From: Protostelium mycophagum
Lineage: Eukaryota; Evosea; Variosea; Protosteliida; Protosteliaceae
Reading direction: 5' to 3'
NCBI GenBank assembly: GCA_002081555.1
Contig: MZNV01001896.1
Span: forward strand, 1 to 47,679
Length of the DNA: 47,679 nt
Under the pieces are notes generated by a model that saw only the letters and a program-made list of their open reading frames with translations, did not search any database and was not told the origin of the DNA. Shown piece after piece: positions 27,123 through 38,755 of the stretch. How positions within the stretch are numbered: position 1 is the stretch's first letter; the number at the start of each line of letters is the position of its first letter. Both the position numbers and the translations under genes were made by a program.

Positions 27123-28056
27123 ATGCCCGTCTTGTGGACATTCAGATATGGGCACGGAAATAACAAAGAGATTGAAATTTACTCCAGCTTATTCAATCCA
27201 AATCATCCAATGGATGACAAAATATTGAAAAATTGCACAAAGAGGCGGTTCTGCGGAGCCAAAATTGCCTGCTGGTCCTGTCTTTTTTTAAAAGTTTTAT
27301 GCAATACTCCGGATATCTAAACAATTTTCCGAAATTGACTACAACGCTGATTCTTTTTGGAGGATTCTAATCTTGAAGAGAACGATATGGCCAATTGGTG
27401 GTGTGTAAGATATTGTTGGTATTGGTGCTGGCGCTACAAAGATAAGCCACATGATTACGAGGATGTAGAGGTGAATGTATTTTTCGAGTCATGCCCCAAT
27501 GAATTTTAGGAAGAGGAAAGATATGGAACACGTTCATATTTTGAGCATTCAGATCTCAAGGTTGTTCAATCGCCTCTGCGCAGTGTTATTTCATGGATCT
27601 GGGCGTTCATTACTTTGGGATCTGCCCCAGCCACACAAACACGATTTACAGACGAAGATTTTCAATACATGATGGAGGATCGGTTAGAGACGGGTCGAAG
27701 TGGTGATCAACTCCTTTTTGGATTATGTTACTGACAAGAAAAGCCTTCTTTTCAAACTCTGGATTTTATGGTTCTGGCGTTCTCAGAAGTGGACGAAGCT
27801 TTTCATCAAAAGACGAGAGAGATCTCGATGAGAACGTGGACAACGTCATGTTTGAGTCCATTTATAATCCAAAATCTCCCTCCTCTCAAGAATCCTCTAG
27901 TTTTGGGTTAGTTTTCTCTGTACTCATCGTTTCATTAAATAATGTATCTTATTTCTTTTCAGAAATCAGAGTCTATTCTATTCTGTGCTAGATCCCAGCA
28001 TGTCTTCTTCCTTCAGCTCCGCCCTAAGCGAAAACGAGACAAGTAAAATGTTGTAG
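27123..28056 (+). CDS. Cys/Trp-rich protein of unknown function
   Basis: Not recognised. Five exons join in frame from ATG 27123: exon 1 ends at 27293, later junctions fall near 27363, 27470, 27520, 27681, 27737 and 27905, and the stop is TAG at 28054. About 245 residues. The N-terminal third is rich in Cys (CTKRRFCGAKIACWSC) and is followed by an unusual aromatic run (NWWCVRYCWYWCWRYKDKP). A hydrophobic stretch, SPLRSVISWIWAFITLG, could be an amphipathic or membrane helix. The C-terminal half is Ser-rich and polar (SGRSFSSKDERDLDENVDNV, ending LSENETSKML). A palmitoylated or membrane-apposed protein is one reading of the Cys/Trp cluster; a zinc site is another. The stop codon lies inside a TTGTAGAT motif. 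Confidence 0.6.
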
Positions 28057-28081
28057 ATATGGCCTCTGTCCTTTTTATTAT

Positions 28082-29857
28082 TTATATGGATGACTCGGCC
28101 AATTTCTTTTGTGACTCAGCGGCTGCCGCCAGCTTTTCCATAGAGAATTCGCCTGAAGTATTTTTCTCTTTTCTCTTAGAATCCTGCACTGTTGAGAGAT
28201 TGAATATAATATTATTGTATACCATAATGATGGATCTCGCCTGCATAAGAGCAGACATCCTCCTCCTCTTCTGCTGTGGTGATATTGTCGGTGAGTTAGA
28301 AGGGGAAGACACTGCGTCGGCCAAATAAGATAGTGACTTATTGGCTGCAAGAAGGGGTGACCCTCCAGCTGTGCTATAAATAGTCACACCTTTATTTTTA
28401 ATTGTGCACTCACTCTACAAAGCGGACACGCCGATTACGAGGAGAGCCAGAAGAGACACGAAGTCCGCGTTTTGTTGTGAATTTAAGTACAGATGTTTTC
28501 TTAGTGGGTGAACTGTGTGATTTAGTCTTATCCATAAATTCTCTTCTCACATTTGGGCGATCACTTTTGGATCGAGGTTTAAATTGCTGAATTTCTCATT
28601 TAATTGTTTGTTGTGATCCTCGTGCACTCTTGTCTATGCATTGTTAGTATATTTGTCACAGATTAACACCATAAAATGTTCACTGCTACTGGGTCGCCTA
28701 GTTGTTCATTATGAGGATTTACCCTCCTCAATTCAAATCCACTTGTGGTCATGACGTTGCTGTCCGTATCATTGATCAGACTCCTGATCGGTATACCATG
28801 AGGCTATCCATTTATAAATATATTTGAATATAATAATATCGGGTACCTTCTCTGAAGATGGATCCTCCCCAGAGCTCATAAGAGGATTTTCTATATCTAT
28901 AAGTCTTTAAAGATATTCTTATTTTATGAGACTCACCACTTGTGTGGGTATCGTCTCCGTTATCAGATGAATCAGAAGGATTTCTCGAATGACCTCCGTA
29001 TAAACGAGTGATACGTCCAATGTCGCCCGTCTGTACACATAAATATTCTTCACTTCATTGATTCGATTTTACCGGCCGTTTGGGTATGGATGATTTTTTT
29101 ACTTTTCTGAGAGCTCTTGCCACAATCCTCCTCTCCTCACGTTCTTCTTCTTCTTTGCTTCTGCTGCCTTGTACTGGGGCGCTAGATGCTTGTAGAGTGA
29201 GTATGTACATATAAGGATTGTAAACTCACTCTGTATGCATTGCATCAGGCGAGAAGCTTCTTGGGAGTCTGCAGAGATTCCGAGCTTTCCTCCTTGATCC
29301 CTCAAGAACCCATTAAGCGCAGAAGGAAGGTTAAATGGCCTCTTGCTTTCACTAATAAAAGGACTCAATAACTGTGATGAGACCAGAAGGACTCACGTTG
29401 TCAAAATCCTCTGCTCTGGAACTGGAACCTTCTCAAATACTGGCAAGAGTGGCATAGATCTTGACATACGCCCAAAAGCCTCTGTTTTGATCATTTCTGG
29501 ATTGTTAGCAGTCCTGGCGGCAGGGATGACAACTGGCGCAGGGAAGACCGTTTCCTCTTTCTCTCTCTCGATGTTGGAAGCAGAGAACCTTCTGGTGTGT
29601 TGAGTGATGCGGGGCCTGGGTGCTGATTGTTCCAAAAATTGTAACTGAAGCGCGGCTTGATTTCGGAGAGTGTCTTGCATTTGAATGGAGGTTTGCAGAG
29701 CTCTCATCTGTGCTGATCTTTGATCTTCTTCCTCCCTCTCCGCTTCTGCTTGTTGTTGATAGAACCTTATCACAATTTAAATGTTTTTTGCATTTAGCCT
29801 ATCAATCTGTGAATACCTCAACATGAGATCGTCGACTGTTCCATGTCGCTCCGTCAT
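28082..29857 (-). CDS. Basic, disordered coiled-coil protein of unknown function
   Basis: Not recognised. ATG at 29857 gives MTERHGTVDDLMLR, then a Gln/Glu/Arg-rich coiled coil (FYQQQAEAEREEEDQRSAQM) and QLQFLEQSAPRPRITQHTRR. Further exons include PFNLPSALNGFLRDQGGKLG, a charged run (SRSKEEEEREERRIVARALR), GDIGRITRLYGGHSRNPSD, and a very basic C-terminal part (KTSVLKFTTKRGLRVSSGSP, then RNRRVRFVETAGGSPLLAA). The last exon ends EKLAAAAESQKKLAESSI with TAA at 28082. RRVRFVE fits an RVxF docking motif for protein phosphatase 1. The splicing pattern between 29.1 and 28.6 kb is only partly resolved. The neighbouring axonemal genes make a cytoskeletal role possible. It converges on the Cys/Trp gene, with only 25 nt between the stops. 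Confidence 0.6.
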
Positions 29858-30253
29858 GAGTTGTTAATTCTACATATTTCAATTTGTGATTGGATTCCAT
29901 ATAACCAGGACAACAATATCCTTTTCATCACATAATAATATATAAAACTTACTGTTTCGTGAATCGTTCGTGAGTCGTATCGTCGGTTGTGAGTTGGTCG
30001 TTTTTCACCACCAAATTGATTTTGTTCAAGAAAAGTCACTTTGTACTGAATGTCTGTCACTGGCTGACCGCAATGTGGAACAAAACCTTTTGACATCTAC
30101 CGTGAAATTTGAGATAGAATCAACCGAGTTGTCACAAGAAAAAGACCCCACCATATCTCCCAGGGCAACATACGTAATTTACAGAAATTATCCGGTGTAT
30201 AAAAATAGCACTGGATCATTTTTTAGCCGCAGACAAGCGAGACAGTTTAGAGG
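29858..30253. promoter_or_regulatory. Divergent intergenic region upstream of LRRC23
   Basis: 396 nt between head-to-head start codons. It contains TATATAAAA near 29938-29946 and GTATAAAAATAG near 30197, the latter about 57 nt before the LRRC23 ATG, both TATA-like. Function assigned by position. Confidence 0.4.
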
Positions 30254-31686
30254 ATGAGCGAAGCCGAGCAATCACAGAGTGAAGGCGAAGATGTTAACGA
30301 TCAGAATGAGAATACAGATGGAGAGCTGGAAGATAATGGGGAGGAGGTTCCTGTGGAGATCGAGGTTGTGAAGGAAGTACCTCTCACCAGAGAGATCATC
30401 GCGAAAGGCTTGTCGCAACTAGCGAGAACAGCTGATGGGTTGAGCCACGCTTTTGTCAAGTTGACGGTGAGCTCACTGGAACTCTCAGACATTAGTGCTG
30501 TGTCAACGTACGAACACGTCCGTTTTGTGGATGTATCAGACAATCACATCAAATCAGTAGCACCACTCTCTAACCTGGATTATCTCATCACGATCGACGC
30601 TCATGGGAATCACATCGAAGAATTCGATGTTACTGACAGTAAGGCACGATATGTTAAAAGCGATGTAACAACTGCAGAACAATACTTGCAGATATTAAAT
30701 TTAAGCTCCAATAGAATAACCCAATTACCGGCATTAGGATTCCCAATGTTGAGAGAGCTCAATCTAAACGGTACTGCATTACTCATTTTGAGTTGAAATA
30801 ATTTGGGTACAGACAACAAGATCACGGAAATATCTGGAACGAAGAGGCTAACGTCGTTAAGACAACTGGAGATGAGGAGGAACAAACTGACCAGCACAGC
30901 GGGAATCGAGGCACCTAAACTGGCATCATTATATCTGGTATGTATACTCAGAAACGAAACTGTGGTGACACATCATAAGGCAGAGAATAAGATAGACACA
31001 TTGATAGGCCTCGATACATTGCCGGAATTACAAAGGGTTCATCTGAGAGGCAACAACATTACGAGTTTAAAGGGAATTGAAACGGCAGCTTCCATTACAT
31101 ACCTTAATCTGAGGTGAGGCTCCGTTCCAAATGATTTTCAAATTCATCAAATATAGAGACAACCAAATACCAGATTTGGAGGCATTAGAGCCATTGAAGA
31201 GCCTGAAAAATCTGAAAACACTCGTCCTAACAGGTGTGTAAGGATATGATATCCTATTTATTGATGGGCATAGGAAATCCTGTTTCTTTCATCGACAACT
31301 ACAAGATGGAAATCTTGATGGTGCTAGAACAGTTGACATGTCTCGATAAGGAAGAATATGAGGTAATCTGTATAAAAATATCTCAATAAATGTTTCAGAT
31401 TGAAGACCACGAAGAAGCAAAAGAGCTCCTGGAAGAACGCAAAGCAGCCGCCATTGCTGAGGCTGAGGCAAAAGCAGGTAACCTTAACTGGGATAGTATC
31501 TAAATACTCACCACATCAGCGGCCGAAGCTGCTGCTCTACAGCGAGAGCAGGAGAGTGAAGAGGAAGCAACAGAAAGTGAGGAGGAAGAAGAGACAGAAA
31601 CACAAGACGACACAGAAAATCCTGATGAAGAACCAAACGCAAACGGTGAAGGAGATGCTTCAGAGGAGACTGCCAGTGAAGATTAA
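30254..31686 (+). CDS. LRRC23: LRRC23-like radial spoke leucine-rich-repeat protein
   Basis: Axonemal protein; LRRC23 is part of the radial spoke 3 head in motile cilia. An acidic N-terminus (MSEAEQSQSEGEDVNDQNEN) leads into EVPLTREIIAKGLSQLARTA and DGLSHAFVKLTVSSLELSDI, which match the LRRC23 opening. About eight SDS22-like repeats follow, for example YEHVRFVDVSDNHIKSVAPL, YLQILNLSSNRITQLPALG, ELQRVHLRGNNITSLKGIE and LKTLVLTGNPVSFIDNYK, then a cap with LEQLTCLDKEEYE as in LRRC23 (LERLDKEFYEEEE). A Glu-rich coiled coil and acidic tail end in EETASED; TAA at 31684. Seven or so short introns. The presence of this gene is the best evidence that the organism makes motile flagella. Confidence 0.88.
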
Positions 31687-31774
31687 TAGAGTCTTTGTTC
31701 TTTCAAATTTGATGTTTCAGTTCACACGTGTAAATAATTTTATTGCAAGAATACAAAATGTTTGTACAATTGTT

Positions 31775-34700
31775 TTATCTACTTTTTATGGCGGGGAATC
31801 TTGTGCCTGTTTTCAAAGACGCGGTAGATATCTGTCTGTCAACGTTTTGAGTTTGTAATTCCACGATGGATTGTGTAGTATCTGCAGTTGTCAACGATAT
31901 AAAAGAATGTTTTGAGATTACCGATATCTAGAAGGCTTCTGAGCCTAGTGGCCTCCTCTTGGACTTTCATGAGATCCTCTTCACTTTGGTTTCGATCAAA
32001 TTGTCGTATTCTTAATTGCTCTTCTAAAGCTTGCAACTGCCATATTTGAGTCACAAGCATAAAGATGATGGATGTCACCTCTTTCTCATTTTTGAGTTTC
32101 TGATCATCAATTTGTGATCGTTTCGATCGTATTCTTTTCTCTAATCTCGCATTATTGTCCTTTTCTTTGTGTAATTTCTGTATAAGAGCCCAATACCTCG
32201 CCTCTTTATCCTAAATTATTATGAATATTTCAACACAGAGAGGTACATACTGATCTGACTTTAGAGGCTTCGTGTGACAATGCCATCTGTTTCGCCTCCG
32301 TTTTTGAAATGATTTTCGTCGTTTCTAATAGAGTATCTTTCATCTCCCTAATCCTCTCCTTCTCTACTGCTTCTGTCTTTTCAAGTGTCTGGAGACGCTC
32401 TTGCATTCGCTTCTCCATTGTAGACAACATGTTGCGTTCTTTTTCGAGCTGTTCTTCTGCGTGAATGAGTCTGTTCTTGTCACTCTGTAAGATCTCTATC
32501 TCTTTTTGGTATCTGAATGTATTGTTAGGAATAATCTATCTGATATCACTTACCGGTCGATGGCTTGAGATTTATAAGCCTTCAGATTCTCTTTGATTCT
32601 CTTTTGAACGATATCAATATGTCTATAATTAAAATCGTTGAACGTTATGTCTATGCCCAATAATGTCGTGTTCCCTTTGAGAAAGACGGAAAACTGCTCT
32701 CCTGTTCCCTCAGACATGGAATTGTTCTTTATAAAAAAATACTGCAATGTTTGATTGCTCTGTAATGTTGCAGCTAAATCTGCACCCCCTGAAAACATCT
32801 CTCAGCTGGAGTATAAAATAAGAATCGTACCAGTGTCCCCGATCTTGTTACTTGAAATATCCAAATAAATTAACCCAGTATTAAATTTCAACAATTGTGC
32901 AAAAGCCATCGCGCCCGCATCGCCTATGTAATTTTCTGACATATCCAATTTTGTCAGTCCTACCAACTGATTATCATCTTCACCCTGTATCATCTTTTGC
33001 TGGTGCTCACCTCTGTTTGCTTTGAGAGCATCAGCCAACTCAACACCACCCTTACTCTCTATCCGATTGTGTTGTAAGAGGAGAGTCTTCAGTCCCATAT
33101 TGTCACGCAATGATTCAGATAGTGTCCGGATACCAGATGATCCCAGTTCGTTCTTCTCCAAGTTCAAGAACTCCAGAGAATGATTATCTTTCAGTGCCTC
33201 TCCAATATGTTTGCCGCCCGCTGACGCGATGCGATTTCCGCTCAAATCTAAGCTTTGCAGTCTGCGGGAATTATGAAGGACCTGTCCACATCAGAGTTTA
33301 TGGCCCAGGATGTACAAACCTCAGCCACTGCATGGGCGCCAGAATCTGTGATGTTATTTCTCGACATGTGCAGATGTTGCAGATATGAACTTGTCACCCC
33401 CTCAGCAATCGCTTTGCAACCCTCACTTCCAATGTTATTGGCGCCAATATCAAGTAATTGCAATCCTCGATTCAACTGTCATGAAATTATTGAATGATCA
33501 GAGGACATTACCCAACCTTGAGTCCCTCTGCAATGATGATTGCCCCTTCGATACCAAAACCATTCTCCCGCAGAAGCAGCCGTTCCAAAGTTGTATTCAT
33601 TTTGAGTGCTTCCCTGAGAGCTTCTGCACCAGACCTTCCTATATGATTTCTATTTACACCTACACAATGTGAGAACCCAACAAAAGGAAAATAATAACCT
33701 GACATGCCAGACAAATCCAAGATCCTCAAAGTAGTATTCTCAGCTAATTGAGAAAACAAAGCATTTCCTCCATCCAATCCTGGGAAAATCAGATAGAAGT
33801 TGGGGAGAGAAGAGGATGACCTATATCATTACTCCTGAGATCAAGCTCTGTCACCGTACGATTCGTTCGGAACATTCCTGACATTGCCACTGCGCCAGAA
33901 TCTCTGAGTGTATTTCCCGCCAAAAAAATAGATTTATATTTAGCATCAGCAGAGAGGATGTCAGCGATGACAGCACCTGACAGTTCTCCGAGACCTGCAG
34001 GACAATTAGATATCTACAATTTTATTTGTTTTCTGTAGTTTAGATTACCTGTATCCTTCATGTCAAAGACCGAGCCATTGCAGTTTCTATTCAAAATGGC
34101 CGTGAGTCTCGATTCACGCAAAGAATTTGGAGCGATTCCTAAATCCTAAAATTATCAATTAAATTCAGCAATTTAATTCTTCTGAATTTTAAATAATTTT
34201 GTAAAGAATTCAACAGTATTTAATAATCAAGACACGAACTTGCCTTGCATTTGGCGAGATAAATTCTGTTCACATCTTTTTTTGAGAGGTGATGTTCAGC
34301 TCTCATCTTTCGCAAGGCGGTCAGTGTCAGTCCAGAATTGTTTGATGTTTCCGCACGACCGCTATCTGCGGACGTTGCTCGCGCATCAGTGAGATCATCT
34401 TGTGCTGCTTCCTCCAAGCTGGCTTCTTCACTTTCGATCATTTGGTTGTCTGTATCTTCCTGACTGGTTCTCTCTTCCTCTTGTTCCCTCTGATCTGATA
34501 TTGTCACTTCTTGCTCCACTTTGGGCAGTGTTTCGTTCTCTCTCATCTGGGCAAGAAATTCTTCATGTGATTCTGGAAACTCTACAGCAGGTGGCTCTTG
34601 TGGATCCACATTTTCTACTCCAACCTCTCCATTCTGTGTTGATATCTCTGCGTCCTCTTCCTCAGAAGAAAAACCAGTAAAATCCTCTCCACTTGCTGCC

Positions 34701-34891
34701 GTTTGTGCTCTTGAAATATCTTCAAATGTATCTTCGGCCGCAGGTTCAATTTCTCGATGTGTTGATTGTGAATCTTCAGTATTGAGACCGGGCTCTGAAG
34801 GAGGTTCTGTGTCTGCGGCTTGCGAATCATATTCGCTCTGCAGTTCACTTCTCGAGTCATCTTCCTCTGACACTGTTAAACTGTCCGACAT
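31775..34891 (-). CDS. LRR (ribonuclease-inhibitor type) plus coiled-coil protein, LRRC45/LRRC74-like
   Basis: Probable centrosomal, basal-body or axonemal scaffold. ATG 34891 opens about 200 acidic, Ser-rich residues (MSDSLTVSEEDDSRSELQSE). Then comes a basic transition (LTALRKMRAEHHLSKKDVNR) and about ten RNase-inhibitor-type repeats: NHIGRSGAEALREALKMNTT, LQLLDIGANNIGSEGCKAIA, NRIASAGGKHIGEALKDNHS, NELGSSGIRTLSESLRDN and ENYIGDAGAMAFAQLLKFN. The C-terminal third is coiled coil (KERNMLSTMEKRMQERLQTL, RLEKRIRSKRSQIDDQKLK, RQFDRNQSEEDLMKVQEEAT). The order LRR then coiled coil resembles LRRC45; the repeat type also resembles LRRC74. The most likely last exon, after an intron ending at about 31877, ends at TAA 31775. 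It converges on LRRC23, 88 nt between stops. Confidence 0.75.
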
Positions 34892-35311
34892 TCTGTGCCT
34901 CTGAAACGGTAGCTGCCTGCGAGGAGCCAGCTAAAATTAGAACAAAACCACGACAGGAGAATGTCAAACATCAATCAGATAACTCATCCCAATGAGTGTA
35001 TTTTACATGTATATGTTGAACAAGCCAGGCACCATCTCAAAACTTCCAGTGCCTAAAAGGCGACCAGCAAATGCTAACTTTTCAACTTTGTCTTGAGTTC
35101 ATTTTTCTTCTCTGGATAAGCTCTAGATGGTCACAACCAAATTGAGGTCAATTGAGGGCAGAACACTCTTGGTGGAACACTGCAGCCAAGAGGCTGTGAG
35201 GCAAGTTGTAGATCATTTCCGATTTCACTTCCCAGAAACCTGTGTTTGCTTGCTTGACATTCCCAAAAAGATCATTCAATTCTCAATCAGACTTTTTCCA
35301 TGAGATAGAGG
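34892..35311. promoter_or_regulatory. Divergent intergenic region, LRR gene / myotubularin
   Basis: 420 nt between head-to-head genes. It should carry both promoters. Its downstream half contains a small open frame described separately. A TTGTAGAT word lies at about 35204. Confidence 0.4.
35127..35303 (+). CDS. Candidate 58-residue small ORF or uORF before myotubularin
   Basis: ATG 35127 opens 58 codons (MVTTKLRSIEGRTLLVEHCS ... FRFHFPETCVCLLDIPKKI) with TGA at 35301, only 8 nt before the myotubularin start codon. The protein looks reasonably natural (amphipathic, Cys-containing) and there is no frame clash with splicing. It may be a translated uORF, a tiny gene, or chance. I recognise no family. 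Confidence 0.25.
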   Translation: MVTTKLRSIEGRTLLVEHCSQEAVRQVVDHFRFHFPETCVCLLDIPKKIIQFSIRLFP

Positions 35312-38300
35312 ATGAACGATGATGCATACCGGAGGCCGTCAAAGAAAGATGAGGAGCACGAAGATCTAGGAATATTGAGAGGGGAAATGATTCTGCAACA
35401 AGTAATGGATGTCACCTCCATACAATTTCCAGGCTCGACAGTATGGAGGATAGGTGTGATGTTCATCACTTCCTTCCGATTCATCTTTCGTATATTGCCT
35501 TCTCTGCAGATCGTTCAAGCACCATTCACACTGATCCAGTCCATGAAAAAGAAGTCCATCACGACGGAGTATCACGGTGAGCACACTGAAATGCGAATCA
35601 TTGAGCCCGAGGAGTCTGCTTTCTTCACAGTGGCTCACTTTAGCAGAGATCAAGATGAAATTGAAGGATTTGAGGCAATTGAGGTTTACGTTTCAAGGCA
35701 GAGAAGCGGAGCGGGTCTTTGCTGCCATCTCCGCACAGATGGGCTCTGCTGATAAAGCCTTTGCTTACAAATTCAAACTCCCCATTTCAAATAATTTACA
35801 GGGTTGGAAAGTTTATGACCCACCAAAAGAATATTTAAGGTGCCCATTTATTCTCTTTAATATATCATATATTTAAATATATTAAATTGAATGATGAGAT
35901 AAATTATAGAATGGGTCTTCCTGACGCAGACTGGCGAATGACCAGCATAAATGCTGATTTTTTATTGTGCACCACATATCCAAGGCTTCTTTGTGTGCCC
36001 TCAAATATCAGCAGTAGGGAGCTCATGTGTATCTCCGCTTTCAGAGCTGGTGAGGGCAGATTCTTTCATTTTTTATTAAATAAGGAAGGAGGGAGAATAC
36101 CTGTATTAGTTTGGAAGAGTCCGAACTCTGAAGCCGTCATTGCCCGGGCCTCACAACCACTAACAGGTCTCATTTGAATAGATTATCTTTCTATATAATG
36201 AAGATATTCTCAGGACTTGGATGGAATAGATGTGCGGAAGATGAGAAGATGATATCACTCATCATGTCCTCCAGTGGAGCAAACTCATTACATATTTTAG
36301 ATGCTCGACCAAAGAAGAATGCTGCGGCGAACCAACTCAAAGGGGTGAGAATATGCTATAGAGGACGATGGATGACATGGATAGGGTGGTTATGAGTGTC
36401 CAGAATATTATGAGAGATGCAATATCACATGGAGCGGTATTGACAATATTCATGCTCTCTATGACTCTTGGAGAAAGTTATTCATACTTTTTAACACGTA
36501 AAATGATCTTTCCACACCGAATTACGACATGCTCATTATTTCAGTCAGCTCACATCACCAAATTGGTATTCTCTATTAGATAATACTGGTTGGTTCGGTG
36601 TATGTATTTATATTCATTTACCATTATATTTATTATCATTCTTAGCACCTACAATCAAGCTTAGAAGCCGCAAACAGGTTTGATTATTTGAGAATGATAT
36701 GAATGAAAGATAATAGTGTAGTGGAGAATATTGAACAAGGTGTATCGGTATTGGTACACTGCTCAGATGGCTGGGATAGAACTCCCACGGTCACCTCACT
36801 CGCACAGATCTGCCTCGATCCATTCTATCGGACAATAAAGGTAGGGTATATATATAGTGTATCTTTTCACAGAGATAGGGTTTGATGGTATTGATCGAGA
36901 AAGATTGGATCAGCTTTGGGCACCCTTTTGAAGAACGGTAATCATTATATATCATCTATACTACACTAACTCAAAAAGATGTGGGTTACACCGGGGACAA
37001 CACATGCACACCACTCAAGGTAGTGATGAATTCTATATATATAGGATTCACACAAGCATAGGGGGCGTCAGTTCTAAATTTAGAGCAGAGAGATTCTCAC
37101 CTGTTTTCGTGTATGTGAAAGAAATATCGAGATGAGGTGATGGATTGTAGGTTATTTTTAGATGGGGTATACCAGATCATGAATCAATATCCCCTTCATT
37201 TTGAGTACAATGAAAAATTACTTCTCGACATAACAGATGCTATCTATTCCTGTCAATTTGGTACTTTTCTGGGAAATTCTGAGAAAGATAGAGAGGTGAT
37301 TGAAGAGTTGAAGTATTTGAAATGAATGATTATGCAGAGGTATAATGTCACATCCACAGTATCATTTTGGTCTCTTATTTTCGCAAATCCTGAGCACTAT
37401 AAAAATGAATTCTATCACAAGATAAACAAAGAATATATTGCCAACAAACATGAGGTGAGCTTTCATTAAAGGTCAAGTACAAAATATTCATACAACTGAT
37501 AGAAAACAGAAAGAATCACCAGAAATAGCGATTTACGGGAAAGGAGTGAAGGATTATGACAAAGATAGGCTGAGGGTTGACTCTTATTCACGCAATCTCA
37601 AATTATGGAACAATCAATATTTGAGGTATCATCCTAATTATATCTTTCCTCAACAAGATCAGGACTTGGCCTGTCCCGGACAAACTTTCTTCGGTACTCA
37701 CCATCGATGCAAGGAATGGCGTCAGGTGATCATTTTCTGTATATAACAATCCTAAACAATATCACACGCAAGACTCAAAATGCACCAAGATATGACAAAA
37801 CACAGCCCAGAATTTGTTACAGTGAATTATAACGAGCCAGAATTAAAGAAAGGATTGATAGAGATATCACTCCATCTTCTCAATCAAAAACAAGAAAACA
37901 TCCAATCACTCAAAAAGGAAATGTTACAACTACAAAATGAGGTCAGTGATCATTGCAGACCGGAGAGCAGCGTATTGACTATTTATAGATCACAGAAATG
38001 AAGAAGCAGAGCACACAACCACCAGAACAATATATGAAGACCTTGATTTTATCAATTGTAGATGATGCCAAGTGCCAGAGCGAGAAGAACCGTGCTAGAA
38101 GAATGACTTCTAATACCAATAATTCCGTGAGATTGTCTAAAAGTAGCACGAATGTGATATCACAAACGACATCATACGTCAGTGGTCATCGCCGGAGGTC
38201 TGTTGTGTCACTACCTGGTATGTTGATCACTTGATATTCATTTCAAGATTGAAGAATTCAGCGTACATGGAATCAGACCGAGATGCGCTGACGAAAGCCC

Positions 38301-38611
38301 CAGAATGGGTGTCAGATCTCATCGCATTGTGCTGTAAAGTAATGATTTATCCTTATTTATTGAATAGAAAGAATAACAAGGCAAGGGGTGTCTCACTGAG
38401 TTTACCACATTTAGAAGGAAACATCACTGTAGAAATTGTGGTTGTGTGTTCTGCAGCAGTTGCTGCAACAAAAAGAGGTTTGTTACTTTACACTTTTATG
38501 GAATTGTAAGTAAACTTCAGGGAGATACCAAGGCTGGGATTCATCAAACCAGTCAGAATATGTAATAACTGCAGTTCGGTATTCACATCACCACACCAGG
38601 AATCGAAATAA
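35312..38611 (+). CDS. MTMR: Myotubularin-related 3-phosphoinositide phosphatase with FYVE domain
   Basis: Dephosphorylates PI3P and PI(3,5)P2 on endosomes. ATG 35312 begins [27 protein letters not shown] domain follows ([18 protein letters not shown]). The myotubularin fold includes [38 protein letters not shown] and ASQPLTG. The active site is intact: [20 protein letters not shown] near 36757-36780, with the Cx5R cysteine and arginine present, so it should be catalytic rather than a pseudophosphatase. Then [38 protein letters not shown], a coiled coil ([14 protein letters not shown]) and a C-terminal FYVE zinc finger: [32 protein letters not shown] and [14 protein letters not shown] at 38609. 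The order matches MTMR3/MTMR4. Some mid-gene splice sites (36.4-37.1 kb) are not fully resolved. Confidence 0.9.
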
Positions 38612-38755
38612 AGATAACATCAAGACAAACAAAGCTTGGACTGCGGCCTCACTTTGCGGAATATTTGATTCTTCCTTTTTCCCGCGTAATTGCAATTTAC
38701 GTATGTAGAAGACATTGATGGGCAACATTACAACAATCGAAAAGGACACAAAAAG

